Shown here piece by piece: positions 63,001 through 64,000 of a stretch of DNA of 64,000 bases. The translations under genes were made by a program, and so were the position numbers. The stretch covers positions 86,633,994-86,697,993 of the forward strand of contig JARCOQ010000003.1 of NCBI GenBank assembly GCA_029207755.1. Reading direction: 5' to 3'. Source of the DNA: Chamaea fasciata. Taxonomy: Eukaryota; Chordata; Aves; Passeriformes; Sylviidae. Within the stretch, counting starts at the first letter, position 1; the number at the start of each line of letters is the position of its first letter. The notes beneath the pieces are model-generated. The model searched no databases and was not told the origin of the DNA. It saw nothing but the letters and a program-made list of their open reading frames with translations.

Positions 63001-64000
63001 AGACTTCTCTTACCTGGAGAAGGGGATGGTCAAAGACAGGAGTAAATCCTTTGGAGACTTGACTTGCTCTGTGGCTGCTGGAGGGAAGTTATGGGAACTG
63101 GGCAATGACTACTGCTGTTGGGAAGAGTCACACTTCTCTCCCCTTGCTTCATCAGACGTCAGTTTATCACAAAGATGGGGATACACAGAGAGAAATCCTT
63201 TTTCTGGTGTCTGATAGGAGAAAGAAAGCAACAGTTGCAACAGTTTTACTGCCCCAGCAGTCTGTTCCCAAGGCATCTGTCTCATTCACCAGAGCCCAGA
63301 GTGAGACAGACTGAAATGTTAGGGTTAATGGCTTAAACATTATTATGGAGTTTTGTCAGCTATGAAAAAACTGTATAAAGAAACTATGACAAACAAAGCC
63401 CACCCCTCCCTGAATATGCCTCCTGCCTGGAACTTTGGACTGTGAGTTAAGCCTCCTAAGGGAACTTGAAATCAGATAAAAATTACACTATTGTTCAATT
63501 ATCTGATGTCTAGGAAGTAAAAAAGGCTGAGGAGATGGATGTATCTACCAGGAAAGCCAAACCCAGCAGCTGTCCTGAGCACCAGCTCTGACTGGGTCAG
63601 GGTGGGGGAGGCTGAAGCCCACAGGCTCATCTGCTGTGGACAGGCTCTCACACAACTCCCAGTCAAAGGGGGAGGAGGAGAGTTTTGGGTGTGTGGTGTA
63701 ACCTCTGGTCAGAGGGAGTGAACACCCATCCTCCCTTACACAAACTGGCTCAGCTGTAAAACCCCCCACCCTGGGAGGGCCACACACACAGGACATTCAC
63801 CTGAGAGGCAGCTGAGAAGTCTCATAAACCATCAAAGACCCCCAGAGTGCCCCCTCCCCCTGACTGATTCCTGAGGCTGCGCCAGCCCGGCATGTGACAC
63901 AAAGTGATACAATGGATCCAGAGGCTGCTGCAAGAGACAGTGTCTAACTTGTCCCCTACAGGGGAGGTATCTGGGCACTCCCACCAGCCCAAATGTGTAT
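63001..64000. other. G+C-rich unidentified block, possible LTR, runs off window
   Basis: Base composition changes sharply from about 63000 to the window end. From 63317 the sequence begins TGTTAGGGTTAATGG, as LTRs often do, has a TATA-like TGTATAAAGA at about 63372-63381, and then becomes G+C-rich with C- and G-run stretches. It has few CpGs, so it is not a CpG island. Overlapping chance ORFs of 60-83 codons occur on both strands. A solo LTR or the edge of an endogenous retrovirus is possible, but I see no primer-binding site, no matching second LTR and no gag/pol residues. An ordinary G+C-rich segment near a gene is the alternative. Confidence 0.3.

Noticed and set aside
1..64000. A previously undescribed multi-gene system
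   Set aside because: There is no cluster of real ORFs, no operon-like spacing and no recognisable protein family apart from CR1 reverse-transcriptase relics. The sequence is ordinary vertebrate non-coding DNA as far as I can read it.

Overview
The window reads as vertebrate nuclear DNA from a bird, or less likely another sauropsid. The evidence is at least nine degraded fragments of CR1 LINE retrotransposons. Several keep the diagnostic CR1 3' end (a conserved UTR followed by ATTCTRTGAT-type octamer repeats) and stretches of the CR1 reverse-transcriptase reading frame. The sequence is A+T-rich (roughly two-thirds by eye). It has no operon-like gene packing, no long ORF, no tRNA or rRNA, no CpG island and no CRISPR. 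Many tracts are AAAC/AAACC-rich, a pattern I associate with songbird genomes, but I cannot name the species.

Layout. 1-17.8 kb: A+T-rich non-coding DNA with CR1 fragments at 2.17-2.87 (sense), 6.10-6.33 (antisense), 11.89-12.15 (sense) and 17.56-17.78 kb (antisense, an internal RT piece). There is a G+C-richer patch at about 7.0-7.24 kb and one weak candidate exon near 10.7 kb. 17.8-38.1 kb: no transposon remnant I can recognise, only simple repeats. This interval holds a run of DNA near 19.4-22.6 kb with the look of conserved regulatory sequence, including an RFX-type X-box palindrome and a POU dimer palindrome, and another such stretch at 36.8-37.1 kb. 38.1-51.8 kb: the richest CR1 zone. 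It has a possible relic at 38.16 kb and fragments at 39.43 (sense, apparently internally deleted), 40.51-41.45 (antisense, the longest), 42.96 (sense, RT piece) and 51.21-51.83 kb (antisense, still open over 189 codons). Between them lie homopolymers and a SOX/FOX/OCT-like motif cluster at 46.37 kb. 51.8-64 kb: A+T-rich DNA with an (ATCT)n microsatellite, a strong G-quadruplex-type tract at 61.02 kb, a 41-base poly(T), a short CR1 tail at 62.2 kb, and a G+C-rich unidentified block from about 63.0 kb to the window edge that may be a long terminal repeat.

I find no convincing protein-coding gene. The best reading is a gene desert or the inside of a very large intron. The short ORFs are what chance gives in 64 kb, or are CR1 relics. 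Any function is more likely regulatory than coding, and the regulatory calls here are motif-based inferences that need cross-species alignment. I saw no sign of a previously undescribed multi-gene system.
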